Shown: positions 1 to 47,543, counted from the first letter of the stretch. The stretch is 64,000 nucleotides of DNA from Lota lota (GCA_026745465.1 JACYXH010000826.1:6680224-6744223), one strand, 5' to 3'. Numbers and translations are program-made. The notes: generated by a model not told the origin, from the letters alone.

Positions 1-2063
1 CAAAATATTACTTGGGAGTGTGGGATTGAATAAATCCCTAGAGAGTTTTGATTTGGTTTGAGCGGAAGATTGATAGAGAGATGTCTGTCTTTTTATCTTT
101 TGTTTTATTTTGACTAGCATATCGGCTACATCCTATTTTTTTGGGGAATGAAATATGTTTCTTCAACATCGTTAACAACCCATTTCCCTGCCGTAGCTAC
201 TTCCTCTATAAATATAAACCAGGTAGCGTTATCTTGTGTTGCCATGACAGTAAGCCTTTGGCAGTTCTTGACGCGGGCCCTTGATGGATCAGCAAGAGTC
301 TGTTACTCCAAGTATGTTTCAAAACATTGCTCTGCTTTTTAAACACAAGGCCTGTTGCCAAGAAGGCCCAGGGGAGCAGCAGTACCACTCTGAGCGCCGT
401 AGCAGGAGGATCTGGCGCCCGCAAGACAATCACTTAAGCGTAATTGGACACAGGTGCAAGTGATCAGAGATGGGAGATTGCTACTCTAATATTCAGGGGA
501 GTGAGGAGATGTTGCCATGCAATGTCCCAAAAACACTAATGGAATTCTGTCAGGACGGACATGGGCTTTTTGCCTCCGTTCTTCTGGAAGATCATCAGTC
601 AGGAAATGAATGAATTGCGTTGTTAGGGCCAGTGCACATATGTGACTTGTTGAACCCTGTTATCTACTGACGGGTTGGCTGGGATGGAGCTTCGTTGTTT
701 GTGCTGCAAGGCCACTGATCGGAGCGGGGGGATGGGGGGGGGACAGGGGGGGGGGGCGTGTTTTTCCGCCCGGATGGAGAAACACACGGGGGGGAGTGCA
801 GTGTGAGCACTTCACACAAACAGCCCACTCAGTGTGGGATTAGATGGGTCTAGCTTCAGCACCGGACGGGATTAGTCGTATTTTATTTGTTCTCCTGGAG
901 GGGGTCCAGACCCTCTTGATGGGCGTTAAGCCCCGCTCAGGACCAGACTCATCCAGAACCATCCCGGGGTCCTACACGCCTGCTACCGCTGGATGTGATG
1001 TCATAGTCGTTGAAGTCAGGCTGCTAATGCCATATATCAGACCGTTCAGAAGTTCAGAGAGTCTCTCTCTGCTCTTCATCCTGATGTCAGGCCTGACACC
1101 AGAGTGTCTGCTGCTTAATGGTTGTTGTCACCCTGTTTAGAGTCTGTTGTGTTTATCACCCGGTTTAGAGTGTTGTGTTTGTCACCTTCTTTACACTCTG
1201 GTGACAGCACATGTAGGACTGCATGGCATTAGACATGACGAGTCCTCCTTGTTTATGTCAGCATACATTTCTACATATCTAGTTTGACATTCATGTTCAG
1301 AAATATATTGAAGCATGCAAATATCTGGGATTGTAGTTAGCTCTTTACCGTTTTAGAAATATTATAAATATGGACATGGCATAAAATGTTGTGTTAGAAA
1401 ATATATATTTTTTAGTTTGGATTGATTATGAATGTGAAATTATGGGAATGCTATGGGAATTAATTTCCCCTTCAGCATGTAATGGGGAGCTATTGCCATG
1501 GTTTAAGAATCATCAGTCTCTGTTTTTGGCCCAAAATGCTGATTGGCAATGAAACTACCAATATTGAATTTGAGATCCATCCAAATATGTTCATAAACTA
1601 AGTGCATTATTTGCCTTACAATCTTCTCCGTATCGATCATTTGTCATATCTTCTGTCTTGGTGTAATTTATCTGATGTTTATGAGGCTTGTTAAATATAG
1701 ATTGTGCACCTTAAACGTCTTCCTAGTTCATCATGTTTGCTGACACTGCAGCTCATTAAAAAGGACCCTGTGTGGCCCGTTTCAGTTTGGTGTGAGTTTA
1801 TGTGTTCATGCCAGCATCACAGCTAGTCTTTTGAACACTGGCAGCGATGGGAATAGTTGAAACATTTTACAGGACCCAAATATTTGGCGTTTACCCACAC
1901 TAATTATCTGGAGAGAGGCTGTCACTCCTCTGTAATTGCTTTGATTGATTCTTCTAAAGATGCACTTGAAAGAGCATGGATTCAGACACAGGCTTTGTAC
2001 CACTCAGCAGGGCTTTTATAATTCAGCCCTCTCCTGCATGTCCCCATGGCCCTACAACCAAGC

Positions 2064-2250
2064 ACACACACACACATGCAGGTACACATACAAACACACG
2101 CACACACACATCCGCACACACACACACACGTACACACACGTACGCACACACACATCTGCACACGCACACATACATACACGCACATAAACGTTTTCACAAC
2201 ACTCATTGAGGCACAGGCAAAAGCCACACACACATCCACACACACACCAA
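2064..2250. repeat. CA microsatellite, interrupted
   Basis: CA dinucleotides are broken by single TG/CG steps over about 190 bp. All six frames read open because the dinucleotide has no stops; no protein is implied. Confidence 0.9.
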
Positions 2251-3655
2251 AACGCATGCATCCATTGACTCACTCAAACGCAGAGTGAAAGAACGTTTTG
2301 CATCACCGTTGTGTGCGGGCATGTGGTGAGTCCCAGACCTTCCGGCGCTAGACGCCACTGGGTTGTAGGCCGACCGCCATGACCTATGATCTCTGTCCCC
2401 ACCACACCTGACACAAGCCAATTAACTCACCCATCCAACTTCTAACATTCTAATATTTACATCACTGCTGTCTCACTAGTCTCTACCGCATGCCGCAATG
2501 TGCACAAGAAAAAAGGATTGTGTTACGTTGTCTCTCTCTTACTGCAGCTGCCAATTTCTGTTGAGCTATGTGACATCTCAAACCATGTTCCATGTTTTCA
2601 TGCATACATGGGTTCTCAGCTCCTTGATGAGTCATTACAGTTAAACCAAGGTTTTCCGTTTTCCCGACATGGAGAGAAGCGGCTCTCACCTTCAACGTGT
2701 GAGCCCCTGTAGACACTTCAAGTCAAGTTTCCCTTTGTTGAGGTGTCTGAAGAGGGGAAAAGCTGTTTTTATGAACATGAACTATTGAATGGACAGATAG
2801 TACTCAGGAGCGTACACAGGTGTGTTCTACAGACAATATGGTAAAGAAAAGTGTTATATTGTTATAGCACCATTTAAAAAAAAACAATCCTGGTGGGATT
2901 TTCATAATACAAAACAAACAAACATCTAATGTGATTATAGTAACACTATAAAACAGACTGATAATAAGTAAGAGTTTTATCAAAAGGACAACAGTTCCAC
3001 AGCTTACCTTTAGAGATCCACATCAAGAATATAATAACAAACATCTCTTCTATTCACTAGCGTCTTCAGTTTCATCCCCAGAATGCAACACCCTAAGGAG
3101 CAGGGTTTGAGTGTCTGCTCTGACCGTCTGGCTACTGCTGACAAAAATAATAGATACAGTTGGTTGATGGTACCAAATGATTTGCAATCCTCGGCTCCAC
3201 CTATGGTACATGCCACGAACCCACGTCTATTTTGCAGACATAAATAGTGGTACACTTTATGCTGGATGTGCTGTTTGTCTGCTTCAGATCAAATTCGACG
3301 CTCTGGACCTTTAATTAAATTAAATCTGGAATATTTTAAGTAGTTTGATGAGCTCTTTGTTTCTGAATAGCTAGATTTACATAGTTGTTGCAGGACATGA
3401 ATTAGCATCTGAAAATCTATAATCTATCGGAATAGGTATAGGAATTGAGGAAGTAGTTTTCTGTAAGGCTGAGCGTGGTATTCGCGTGTGTGTGGCACCT
3501 GGCATTGACGCTTATCACACTCTTCACCAGTGAAAGAGGACTTAAAGTGGCTAAATCAGTACGTGGGTGTGGTAGAACTATTTGTTTGTAGCTTAGCCTA
3601 ACCTACTACGTGATTAGCTTCGGACTGCAGTCACTGTGGTTTGCCTTCTGGTAGA

Positions 3656-4006
3656 ATGGCAGTGTTTAGCTTAGAGGAGTTTGTTGCTCATCCTACTTTA
3701 AGTCAGGTTGATGGCTGTAGGAAGGATGATTTGTGTTTGATTGCCGATTATTACGGTATTTCTGTTTCACGGTCGCTTATAAAAAAAAATCTGAAGGCTG
3801 TCCTTTTAAGAGGACTGGTAGAAAAGGGAATTCTTGCCTCACAGGTTTTGGAGGAGTCTCCTGGTGTGGTGGCCGGGGCTACTGCAGCGGTATCCCCGGG
3901 TGAGAGTCAGGAAGGAGTGATTGAGCCACAGCCTGGTGGTTTTACTCCAGGTGGAGAGGGTAGTGAGGAAGAGGTAATCTATCTATCTGATAATGAATCG
4001 TCCTAG
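3656..4006 (+). pseudogene. retroelement gag-like N-terminal ORF fragment
   Basis: An ATG-initiated 116-residue ORF starts MAVFSLEEF and contains HPTLSQVDGCRKDDL, a helix-rich charged stretch (KKNLKAVLLRGLVEKGIL) and an acidic Gly/Ser/Glu-rich tail ending in TAG. Short proteins with this start (a Phe/Leu-rich nine-mer, then HPT, a CRKxDL motif and a SAP-like helix pair) recur in fish retroelement gag N-termini as far as I recall. No capsid, protease or polymerase follows, so this is a relic or an isolated exon-like piece inside a ptpru intron. It could also be a small domesticated gene; only homology search would tell. Confidence 0.5.
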
Positions 4007-4374
4007 AGGTGGAGGAGTAAAATGTATTCTAGTATTGAATTGTATTGGCTTGACAAAGGTCCTTTTTATGACTCAAGATGCCATCAGTTAAAATGAGAGA
4101 AATAATACGTTTCACTTACCTCATCAACCTCACAGCTCTTTGTCATACTCCCTAGGAGCCCTTGTTGCTCTGTCTTTAACTTTGAGAGGTCAATCGTTTT
4201 ATGAGTTGCTGTGCTATCGCAAGGTTCTATCTTCAGAAATGTGGTTGGAATGTGTCCTCAGTATCCATTGTGATTATTTTATATTCATTATTGATGAATC
4301 ATGTTCTGATATAAGGTTTAATTGTATTTATCTGTTCAACTATATCACATTTTATAAAACATTTATAATCTCTC

Positions 4375-4498
4375 TGTCTTTCTCTTTCTCTCTCTCTCTC
4401 TCCCTGTTTCGGTTTCTCTCTCTCTTTATATATATATAGATGTGTATATATATACTGTATATATATATAGATGTGTATATATATATACATATAGAGAG

Positions 4499-4530
<32 letters not shown>

Positions 4531-4545
4531 TAGATCAATATCTTA
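4375..4545. repeat. compound CT / TA / AG microsatellite before exon A
   Basis: CT-rich, TA-rich (with GATGTGTATATA twice) and AG-rich blocks follow one another. The CT and AG blocks are complementary and could fold back on each other around the TA centre. It ends about 40 nt before the 37-nt exon. Confidence 0.85.
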
Positions 4546-4584
4546 AATAGATCCTCTGACATCTTTGTTTTTTTCCTCTTTTAG

Positions 4585-38987
<34,403 letters not shown>

Positions 38988-39032
38988 CAACATGCTAACT
39001 GTAGCCATCGTTCTCCATCAGCCGGCCGCTCC

Positions 39033-39105
39033 GGTCAAATCAAAACATCTATACTGTCGCCGGTCCCGGGGGCCCCGACGACAGTATAGATGTTTTGATT
39101 TGACC
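39033..39105 (+). ncRNA. perfect inverted repeat / hairpin (27-bp stem, 19-nt loop) in the 3' UTR
   Basis: Arm 39033-39059 (GGTCAAATCAAAACATCT...) and arm 39079-39105 (...AGATGTTTTGATTTGACC) are perfect reverse complements over 27 nt. They are separated by a 19-nt GC-rich loop that can pair partly with itself. In RNA this would form an uninterrupted stem beginning 45 nt after the stop codon. It could be a small-RNA precursor, a 3' UTR control element or a fresh template-switch inversion; the sequence does not decide. Confidence 0.6.
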
Positions 39106-39516
39106 TTTGGATGGGAGCAATGTGAGGATGACGTAGAGGGATGAGAGAAACTGGGGGTCAAGATTCTAACTTTTAACCTTTAATGTACAGCCGTCATTTC
39201 TTCTTCTTCTCGTCATGTTGTTTATCTCCTTTTTATACTTTTCGTGCTTTTTATTTTTTCTCGGGTCTAACTTTGCCTCGGGACTCAAAAGCTATTTTGT
39301 GCTATGTGTTACCGTAGCAACACAAGGCGTATTATGGACTATGCTGGACCCCGCCACACTGGAGAGCAGTTGTCCTGACTGTTGTTTATGGTTTTGCAAC
39401 AACAGACTGAATATCAAGCGTCTGGGACAAAAAATGGACATGTTATTGTTGTTGTTGTTCTCTTCAAGTGTTGTTCAGGCATGACTTCTCTCCCCATACC
39501 ATTAACTGCCTTATGC

Positions 39517-39562
39517 CCCCCCCCCCCCCCCCCCCTCCCCCCCTCCCCCCCCCCCCCTCCCC
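39517..39562. repeat. C-rich run in the 3' UTR
   Basis: Nearly continuous C broken only by four T, within the putative 3' UTR. It is a possible poly(C)-binding protein site. Confidence 0.85.
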
Positions 39563-40633
39563 GAAGGAAAGATCTATGTTCCCCTTTTGATTGTCCTGAC
39601 TCCTCAAACACATTGGAAACAGCTTCATTCAAAAATGCGCAAAAAGGCAAGCAGAATGTTTTTTATACAGCGGGCCCTCCGGGCCCCGACGGTACGGAGA
39701 GAAGATGTGAGACACGGTGCATTCACCCGTCTCCTGGGACGGGTCATGTGTTGGTTCTGCGTTGTTGCTGATGTGTTGGTGCTGCTGGTGTCGGAGCCAT
39801 GAGGGGACACACAGCACCGGGGCCCGACTCAGCGATGGGGAAGACATGAGATTATTGTGATGGTGCCAATCCCACAAGAATTTAGAATTTAAACTAGATG
39901 TAAAGCCTCTATTTACTTTATCCTCTTGCTTGTTGTTGACAACATACACACAGTATTTGTACTACATCTGCTCACAGTCTGTCTCCACGGTGGGAGTTCT
40001 GACTGACTTTCATGTCAAGGATGGGGAGGTCTTGGGGGGTGTGGGTGTAAAACAACTAAATCTGCACATTCTTTAAGGCAATGTGTAAAAAATGAAGATT
40101 CATAATGCTGTGGTGACGTGTCTGGACCAGTACTGTGTTTCATGTTGAAGGTGCTTATGATTTTAAAGTGAATTGGTTCCCCCCCCCTTTCAAAGGTGTG
40201 GCCTCTTACCTTGTTTTGGTTGCATTTACTCGATGTTCAAGAGATTTACTTTGTGTTGGTCGCTGTTGACCTTTTCAGTATGGGATGAGGTTTGGCAATG
40301 ACACATTTTTTTGTCCAAAGTGACATCAAATGAGGAAAACAAAAATAGGCTACATGTAAAAAAGGAAAGAAGTTAAAAGTGCATTGGCCAAGAGCCTCAG
40401 ACATTTAATAGTTGCTTGATGTTATTCCACCCCTATGAGTTTTCTGTGTTACATTTGATTTGAAAAAAAAGATGGACCTAGATCTGTTATTGTTAGAACA
40501 AGAAGAGGGAAGAGTTTGGTGTTTGTGACTGTGGTGGCAAAGGGAACTGAAACAGATAAAGAAAAACGATAGAAGTGGAGCTTTAAAAGGTCTATGACAT
40601 AAGGATGAGAAGCAAGCGATTATTCTTTTATAA

Positions 40634-40639
40634 AATAAA
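40634..40639 (+). promoter_or_regulatory. ptpru: candidate poly(A) signal AATAAA
   Basis: AATAAA in TATAAAATAAAGTTG, about 1.65 kb after the stop, with a G/T-rich element 20-40 nt downstream. It is the best-placed signal after the coding end. Confidence 0.45.
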
Positions 40640-41924
40640 GTTGAATTGAATTTTACTGTAGGGGGTTCCTGGTATCTCCTGACACACAGCAGTTGTAAAG
40701 GGGCATCTCATGGTGGTTAACTCCACTTCAAACACTATCAACAACCCCTGCTTCGCCACCCAGAAACAAACAGAGGGAAAATCCTTAAATCATACCACAG
40801 GAATGGCAGCTAGCGGCTGGTTCCAGCTCCCAAATCTGCTTCAGGAGCGCAGAGAACATGAATTAGGCAGTGTGATGTTTACATCAGGGTCTCACATTTC
40901 AAATGCTAACGCAGTTTGTTTTTAGACAAAGGGTACGCGATGAAGTAAGCTAGAGCAGTTGGGCCCAGTATCTCCTTAGCGAACTACTGGACACAAACAG
41001 GAAGTGCCTGAACACTTGTTTCTCGAGGGTGGAGGAATGTGTATATATATATATATATATATAGATGTATATTACTGTTATGTGAATACTATGTGAATAA
41101 TATACTATATGTTTGCCCAGAGTAAAGACGTACAGTAAGTAAACACAAGTAACCACAAAGCTGAATGTGTTGTAAATGACAATTCTGTGTGTTTATGCAA
41201 GAAGCCCCCGGTAAGAATGTTGCTTGATAATCCATTTCAGTCACTAATTTTGGGATAAAACTTAGTTCACAATGCATCCATGTTGCCATCATTCATTCAA
41301 TTTCTAAAATATTGCAAACTTAACTCCCAAACCAGAAGGATATCAAACAGAGCAAAATCTGCTACTGTTTATGCATTCACATTCTGTGTAATTTTGTAAT
41401 AATTAATACAGTATACACATTAAAAACGTGGATACATTCATCACCAGCAGCGATGGATTCAGTGATATAAAGAGTTCACGTTTATAATGCTAATAAAATA
41501 ATTCTAGCCTCCATGCATCTAAAGCATGAAGAAAGGAAAGGCATTGTCTGCCTAATCTTCCCGTTAGTTCTCATTTCCTTCGACTCCCCCCAACATTTCA
41601 TATTGTTTCATTGTAGGGTACTGTAATCCCCGTCATTTCTTCTTACCCATGTGTATTTTACCATTGCCAAAAACAGTCAGTGCAATGTACTTTTACCATT
41701 CCAAAGCTTTCACCACAACGGCTCTGTGTGGCAGCGCCAGCTGTGAGATCTCCATCTTTTTTTTTCATTTGTGTGCTTCTGTATGATATTGAAGCAGTGG
41801 AATCCAGCTGCTGTGTTTTTGAACTTTGTATTTGTGAGGCAAGGTGTGTATTTAAACCGAGAGAGGGGGAGACGAGGGATGTGTTGTGGCTAGGGATGAG
41901 GGATTGTTCTGAAGTATTATAAAC

Positions 41925-41930
41925 AATAAA
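41925..41930 (+). promoter_or_regulatory. second candidate poly(A) signal AATAAA
   Basis: AATAAA within AAACAATAAAAAAAAGC, 2.9 kb after the stop. It could end a longer ptpru transcript or be chance. Confidence 0.25.
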
Positions 41931-42339
41931 AAAAAGCTGTGTGAAGGGAACAGAGGATTGTTTGACTCTTGCTGCCGTCATCATTGGGGCACAGTTAAAA
42001 AAAAATCTGCCCATCACCTATTTTAATCCTGCTGTTTTGCTTGCGTTGTGTTTTTCTATATGCGTATCATATGTTCTTGAAAAATACAAACACAGCACGA
42101 GACGGAAGACATGGATTCACCCGGATGGTCGGTTGTAGTGCTGTAATGGCTGGACATTTCCTGTCTGTAACATCCTGACCTTCCTGTGGTTTCTCACCGG
42201 GATGTGGTCTGTTAGCCGATCATAGAGCCTGGCCTGCACAACCTGATCTATCTCCTTCTAACCTCCCACCCTATTTCCCTGCTGATCACTATCCTCCCGT
42301 TATAAATCCCCTAAAGCCCCCGCCCCCAAATATAGATCT

Positions 42340-42730
42340 TCACACACTCTCCGTCTCCCCCTCATTTATCTCTCTCTCTCTTCATCTCCCCCTACATTTA
42401 TCTAGTCCTCTCTCTCTCCATCTTCCCCTCTATTTATCTCTCCCTCTCTCCATCTTCCCCTCCATTTATCTCTCCCTCTCTCTCCATCTCCCCTCCATTT
42501 ATCTCCCTCTCTCCCTCTCATCATCTCCCTCTCCATTTATCTTTCCCTCTCTCTCTTCCCTACATTTATCTTTCTCTCTCTTCCCTCTCTCCCCCCTCTT
42601 TCCCTTACATTTATCTTAGCCTCTCTCTCTCCCCCTCTACATTTATATTTCACTCTCTCTCTACATCTCATTCTCTCTCTCTGTCCTCTATCCATCTCCC
42701 TCTATCACTCTCTTTCTCTCTATTTATTCA
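42340..42730. repeat. CT-rich minisatellite (CATTTATCTCTCCCTCTCTC)
   Basis: About nine diverged units of 35-45 nt, each with (T/C)(A/C)CATTTATCT followed by CT runs and CCATCTCCCC. Confidence 0.85.
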
Positions 42731-43888
42731 AACCCCGAGACAACTTTTTGTCCGCTCTCACTCTGTCCACATCTCCAGACTCTTTGAGTCTCTGCCCTGT
42801 TGAATTATTCAGCAGTTCTGCAGACTGATCTCGTGTTTAATCCAAGAGACAGGCCAAATTAATTAGAGAGCAAGGTGTGATGCTGGTCTCAGGATAACTC
42901 GTCTGGACCCACTAGATTGGTCTTCTACAGGAATCACAGCAGATAACCAGTGGCTCCAAACAAACCGTTACAAGGTAAAGAATATAAGTAAGCAAGTACG
43001 ACTCTTGGGATGGTAACACCCTCCATAGTGTAGTTTTCTACACTAGTGTCTGTTCGATAGAAAATGAAGGAGCAGAAATACACGATATATTCAGCCATAG
43101 AGAGAGATAGATAAGAGATAAGATAAGATCTCATTTACAGGACTATATTCCACATCTTTTCTTCTTGCCTTTAGATGGCAATTAGAATATTAAATGGTTT
43201 CAGCCAGGGTCATATCTTCCTTGCCACCACTGTGCTGATAATTTGCTTACATTTAAAAGGTAATTGGAATTTTTTCTTTTAATTCCTGTAATGACCTTTC
43301 TGTACAGGGTAACTTAAACGACCAGGATCAGTATTGATTTATACTTATGTGATCTTTCTGTTGGATCTTCTGATCCTACATCGCTAACTCTTCTTTTACT
43401 TCTTAAAAAAGAAATCTTTAACACCATCTTTCTAATGTATCCTAAAAAGTACAATCATATATTTATTGGTCGGTTTTAATGATAATTGTCTGTTTACAAT
43501 TCGTTTATCTTAACTTCTTGTGTTCTTTTCTAGACACATCCATTAAGGAGCTCAGTTTGTATTTTACGCCCTACACTTATCTCGGCCCCTAAGCATGCTT
43601 CACCTCATCTTAGGATCAATAAATAGCAATTAGGTCCAAATCCCTGCCGTCTCATCTTGGGTTCAGTCCAGGGAATAGGCAGAAAATATGTCTTCAGACG
43701 ACCATAAAACAGTTTCTGCTTCTAATCTCATCCCCAAGCAGCTGAACTAAAGCAACAGTCGCAGGCGCTTGTATGATGGTGAATAACGGCTGTTGTGAAT
43801 GGAAGTGTGGCCGAAGTTAGTTCCGAAATGATGTGCTGGATTGGCTTTCACGGCAATTTCTTTGCTGATATTTGCAGACAACTCTGGA

Positions 43889-43932
43889 GGGGGTGGTGGT
43901 GGTGGGGGGGGGTGGGGGGGGGGGGGGGGGGG
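43889..43932. repeat. G-rich run
   Basis: GGGGGTGGTGGTGGTGGGG and two poly-G runs. The + strand has G-quadruplex potential. Confidence 0.9.
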
Positions 43933-44044
43933 TTCTTTTGAGGTAGCAAGTAACCGTGGTGATCTTGTCCGGACCCTCAGTCAACAAGTAAACACGCTGC
44001 CTATTTACATTACTCACCAAACAGATAATGGACAGTAGTCTCTA

Positions 44045-44430
44045 CCCCAGGTGTCCTGTTGTTGATCTGAGAGACCAACAGTCTCCAGCCCAAGTGCCCT
44101 CTTGTTGATCTGGAGGATCAGCAGTCTGTACCCCAGGTGCCCTCTTGTTGATCTGGGGGACCAGCAGTCTGTACCCCAGGTGCCCTCTTGTTGATCTGGG
44201 GGACCAGCAGTCTGTACCCCAGGTGTCCTCCTGTTGATCTGGGGGACCAGCAGTCTGTACCCCAGGTGCCCTCTTGTTGATCTGGGGGACCAGCAGTCTG
44301 TACCCCAGGTGCCCTCTTGTTGATCTGGGGGACCAGCAGTCTGTACCCCAGGTGTCCTCCTGTTGATCTGGGGGACCAGCAGTCTGTACCCCAGGTGTCC
44401 TCCTGTTGATCTGGGGGACCAGCAGTCTGC
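44045..44430. repeat. minisatellite, 43-bp unit (TTGATCTGGGGGACCAGCAG)
   Basis: Nine copies of a 43-bp unit with CCCCAGGTG(C/T)CCTC and TTGATCTGGGGGACCAGCAG, in two alternating variants (GCCCTCTT versus GTCCTCCT). Since 43 is not a multiple of three, the minus strand reads an open pattern cycling through three frames; this is not a gene. Confidence 0.95.
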
Positions 44431-46136
44431 AGGTTCTGGACACATAACATCGTTTTTTTTTTACACAAAAGGTTCTGTAAACACACAAACACACGCACAA
44501 ACACAGCCTCACATGCACACAAACACAGCCTCACATGTACGCACACGCCGCCACACACAAACACATTCTCAAATGCATTCACAAACACAGACTCATTCTC
44601 TCTGCTCTTTCTTCCTCACACACAAGCAAGTGTGTACACACACACACACACACAAACCCAAACCCAACCACACATGCACGCACATACACAAACACACACA
44701 CACACACACTCACCATCTCGCTTTTTCTCTCTCCCACAAACACAAGTACAAGCATGAACACACAGGTGCACACGCACACACACACTGCGTTTGGTATTTA
44801 TCTTGTCTGACGGTCCCCGTGGTATTGTACTTCAGCTGGGGGCCTGCAGAGGAGACAGCTGGCTGCAGCTCTGGCCTCAGCCGAGCAGAGATGCTGAGAT
44901 CGGACCAGATGGCTGCTTCTCTCTTCTTGCTGGTTCCCTGGTCTCGCTAGGCTGCTTAACTACTGGTGGGCTTTCAGTGGAGGAAGCCATGGTCTGGATG
45001 AGATGTGGGTTAGGGAGGGAGTGGGGGGTGGTATGGTGGTGGTGGCTGTAATGGTTCCAGGCTAGTTCCTCCAAGCAAACAGGAAGTCCAAAAGCTAGAT
45101 AACCTATTCTTACACAGATTCGTACCGACTACAGTCCTCAACCACAGCAGTGACCTTCTTCTGCAAAAACAAACACAGATATGAAGAGCAAGGCCAGCTT
45201 CTCCCAATGGGAGAAGACTAGGTCATATTTTTGTTTACCTTTATTGAATTTCCTACTATATATATATATCGTATTACACAGGGAAGATATGGGGTACAAT
45301 GAAGGATGAAATGTGCGGTTTTGTCCCAAGGATCATTCCTGGTTGTTAGCAGGGTTATAGAGATGTTGAGCCTTGAGGCCTCTGTAGAAGGGCTTGTATA
45401 CGGTCTTATGTCAACAGCAGTCATTTCACCACCAGCCTGCTGCAATAAAGCATCTTTAGGCGGCCGTAAATCGGAGAGATGGGCTTATCAAAAGGTCAGC
45501 TCTTTGCAGAACTGGCTTAGTTACTGGATTTATCCTTTTGATTATTTGGAGCAGAAAGATGAGGCCGGGGGGGGGTATCAATCACTGTGATTGTGATCCC
45601 TGACAACCCCCCCCCCCCACACACACACACACACAAAACCCCAACTTAAGGACTTTATCCTTTTATGACCCATAAATGAAAAAAAGATGAGAAATGTGGT
45701 ACCCACGTTACATTAATAATGAACGTGTTATTTATGTGAATGCTTGCCGGATATATGAAGTTATATGACAAAAATTTATTTCTGTTGAACAGGTCATCAA
45801 TTCTTTTTTCTTTTTAATTATTTGTAAACTTCTTCTGGATTCCTTCTCTGTTTCTTCTCGCTCTGCTCTCCCTCCTACCCTGTTCCATTTAGAAAACGTG
45901 TTTTTAAGAGTCACCCACTAGATAAGACAACTAGCTGCACTACCTGAACCCTGAGGGAGCACCCATTTAGCCACCAACTGATCTCTAATCTACACACTAA
46001 AGGTTGTGGATGCTCACCTACTGCAGACACACAAACACACATGCACACACACATGCACACGAGCACACACGCAAGCAAGCACGCATACACCCACAAACAC
46101 ACACAAGCACACGCTCACACAAATGCGCACACACTC
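44431..46136. other. intergenic stretch
   Basis: CA-rich repeats (44478-44790), a C/CA patch (45607-45640) and another CA stretch (46025-46135). The rest is unremarkable. Confidence 0.65.
44478..44790. repeat. CA-rich repeat block
   Basis: Interrupted CA repeats alternate with CT-rich spacers (TCTCTCTGCTCTTTCTTCC, TCTCGCTTTTTCTC). Confidence 0.85.
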
Positions 46137-46863
46137 ACATTACATTACATTACATTTATTTTGCTGATGCTTTTATCCAAAGCGACTTATTATATGCATG
46201 ATTCATGATGACACAACCCAGAAATTGCAGAAATCATGCGAGTACATAAAAATCAGAAAATGAGCAAACTCAAGTGCTACATTTTAGAAACGTTTTTTTG
46301 TTTTGGTTCTTTTTCATTGGCCAAGATGCAGTCTGAACAGATTCGGTTTTAGCCTGCGGTGGAAGATATGTAGGGTTTTAGCTGTCCTGATGTCAGTGGC
46401 GAGCTCTGTGCACCATTGGGGAGCCAGGACAGAAAACAGTTGTTTTTTTGGATTGGCAGCAGGGGTCCCTTCGGAGTGAGGGCGTAGCAAGTTCTTTGGC
46501 AGTCATGGAGCGTAGTGGACGTGCTGGGGTGTATGGTCTGACTATGTCCTGAGTGTAGGAGGGCCCTGAGCCATTCCCAGCACAGTAGGCAAGTACCAGT
46601 GCTTAGAATCTGATTCAAGCAGCCATCGGTAACCAGTGCAGGTTGCGGAGGAGTGGTGTAGTGTGGGAGAACTTGGGTAGGTTGAACACCAGCCGGGCTG
46701 CCGCATTGTGGATGAGCTGCAGAGGACGAATGGCACATGTAGGCATAAGGGAGTTGCAGTTGTTACAGTGAGATATCAAGAGCTTGGACCAAAACCTGCA
46801 TGGCCTTCTGGGCGAGGAACGGACGTATCCTCCTGATGTTGGAGAGCATGCATCTGCAGGAGC
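46137..46863 (-). mobile_element. L2/CR1-like LINE, 3' part (antisense), interrupted by the LTR
   Basis: The minus strand reads NIRRIRPFLAQKAMQVLVQAL, IRPLQLIHNAAARLVFNLPK, FSHTTPLLRNLHWLPMAA and further C-terminal RT pieces in shifted frames. This is the classic end of fish L2/CR1-type reverse transcriptases. The 3' terminus at 46137-46190 reads, on the + strand, ACATTACATTACATTTATTT and TTATCCAAAGCGACTTA, the LINE tail with short tandem ends. Frameshifts mark it as dead. It continues on the far side of the LTR at 47544. Confidence 0.88.
46859..46863. repeat. target-site duplication GGAGC, left copy
   Basis: GGAGC lies immediately before the LTR start; the partner is at 47539-47543. Confidence 0.85.
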
Positions 46864-47538
<675 letters not shown>

Positions 47539-47543
47539 GGAGC
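47539..47543. repeat. target-site duplication GGAGC, right copy
   Basis: GGAGC lies immediately after the LTR end and matches 46859-46863. Confidence 0.85.

Larger units (their letters stand above)
1..4584 (+). other. ptpru upstream intron (partial)
   Basis: No fibronectin type III, Ig or MAM exon with flanking splice sites could be read here. It contains a G-rich run (725-757), interrupted CA repeat (2064-2200), a gag-like retroelement ORF (3656-4006) and a compound CT/TA/AG microsatellite (4375-4545). The remainder is AT-rich unique-looking sequence with nothing I can name. Confidence 0.7.
38988..40656 (+). other. ptpru: putative ptpru 3' UTR
   Basis: Non-coding sequence runs from the TAG stop to the first well-placed AATAAA (40634-40639), followed by a G/T-rich patch (GTAGGGGGTTCCTGGT). 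It contains a long hairpin (39033-39105) and a C-rich run (39517-39562). The 3' end is inferred; a longer form to 41925 is possible. Confidence 0.5.
40657..44040. other. intergenic (or distal 3' UTR) stretch
   Basis: No gene is recognised. It holds a TA tract (41041-41062), a CT-rich minisatellite (42340-42730) and a G-rich run (43889-43932). Confidence 0.6.

Noticed and set aside
1982..2288. Long open frames on both strands (Thr/His and Cys/Val repeats)
   Set aside because: They are translations of CA/GT microsatellite, which has no stop codons in any frame. The same holds for 11220-11607, 18290-18520, 31164-31601, 35477-36158 and 48564-49357.
1..4584. Search for fibronectin type III exons of ptpru
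   Set aside because: No segment with acceptor, donor and FNIII-like sequence was found. The preceding ectodomain exon probably lies before the window.
44014..44588. Minus-strand ORFs of 143-158 codons with a repeated GPPDQQEGTWG pattern
   Set aside because: Generated by the 43-bp minisatellite, whose non-triplet period makes all three frames open in turn.
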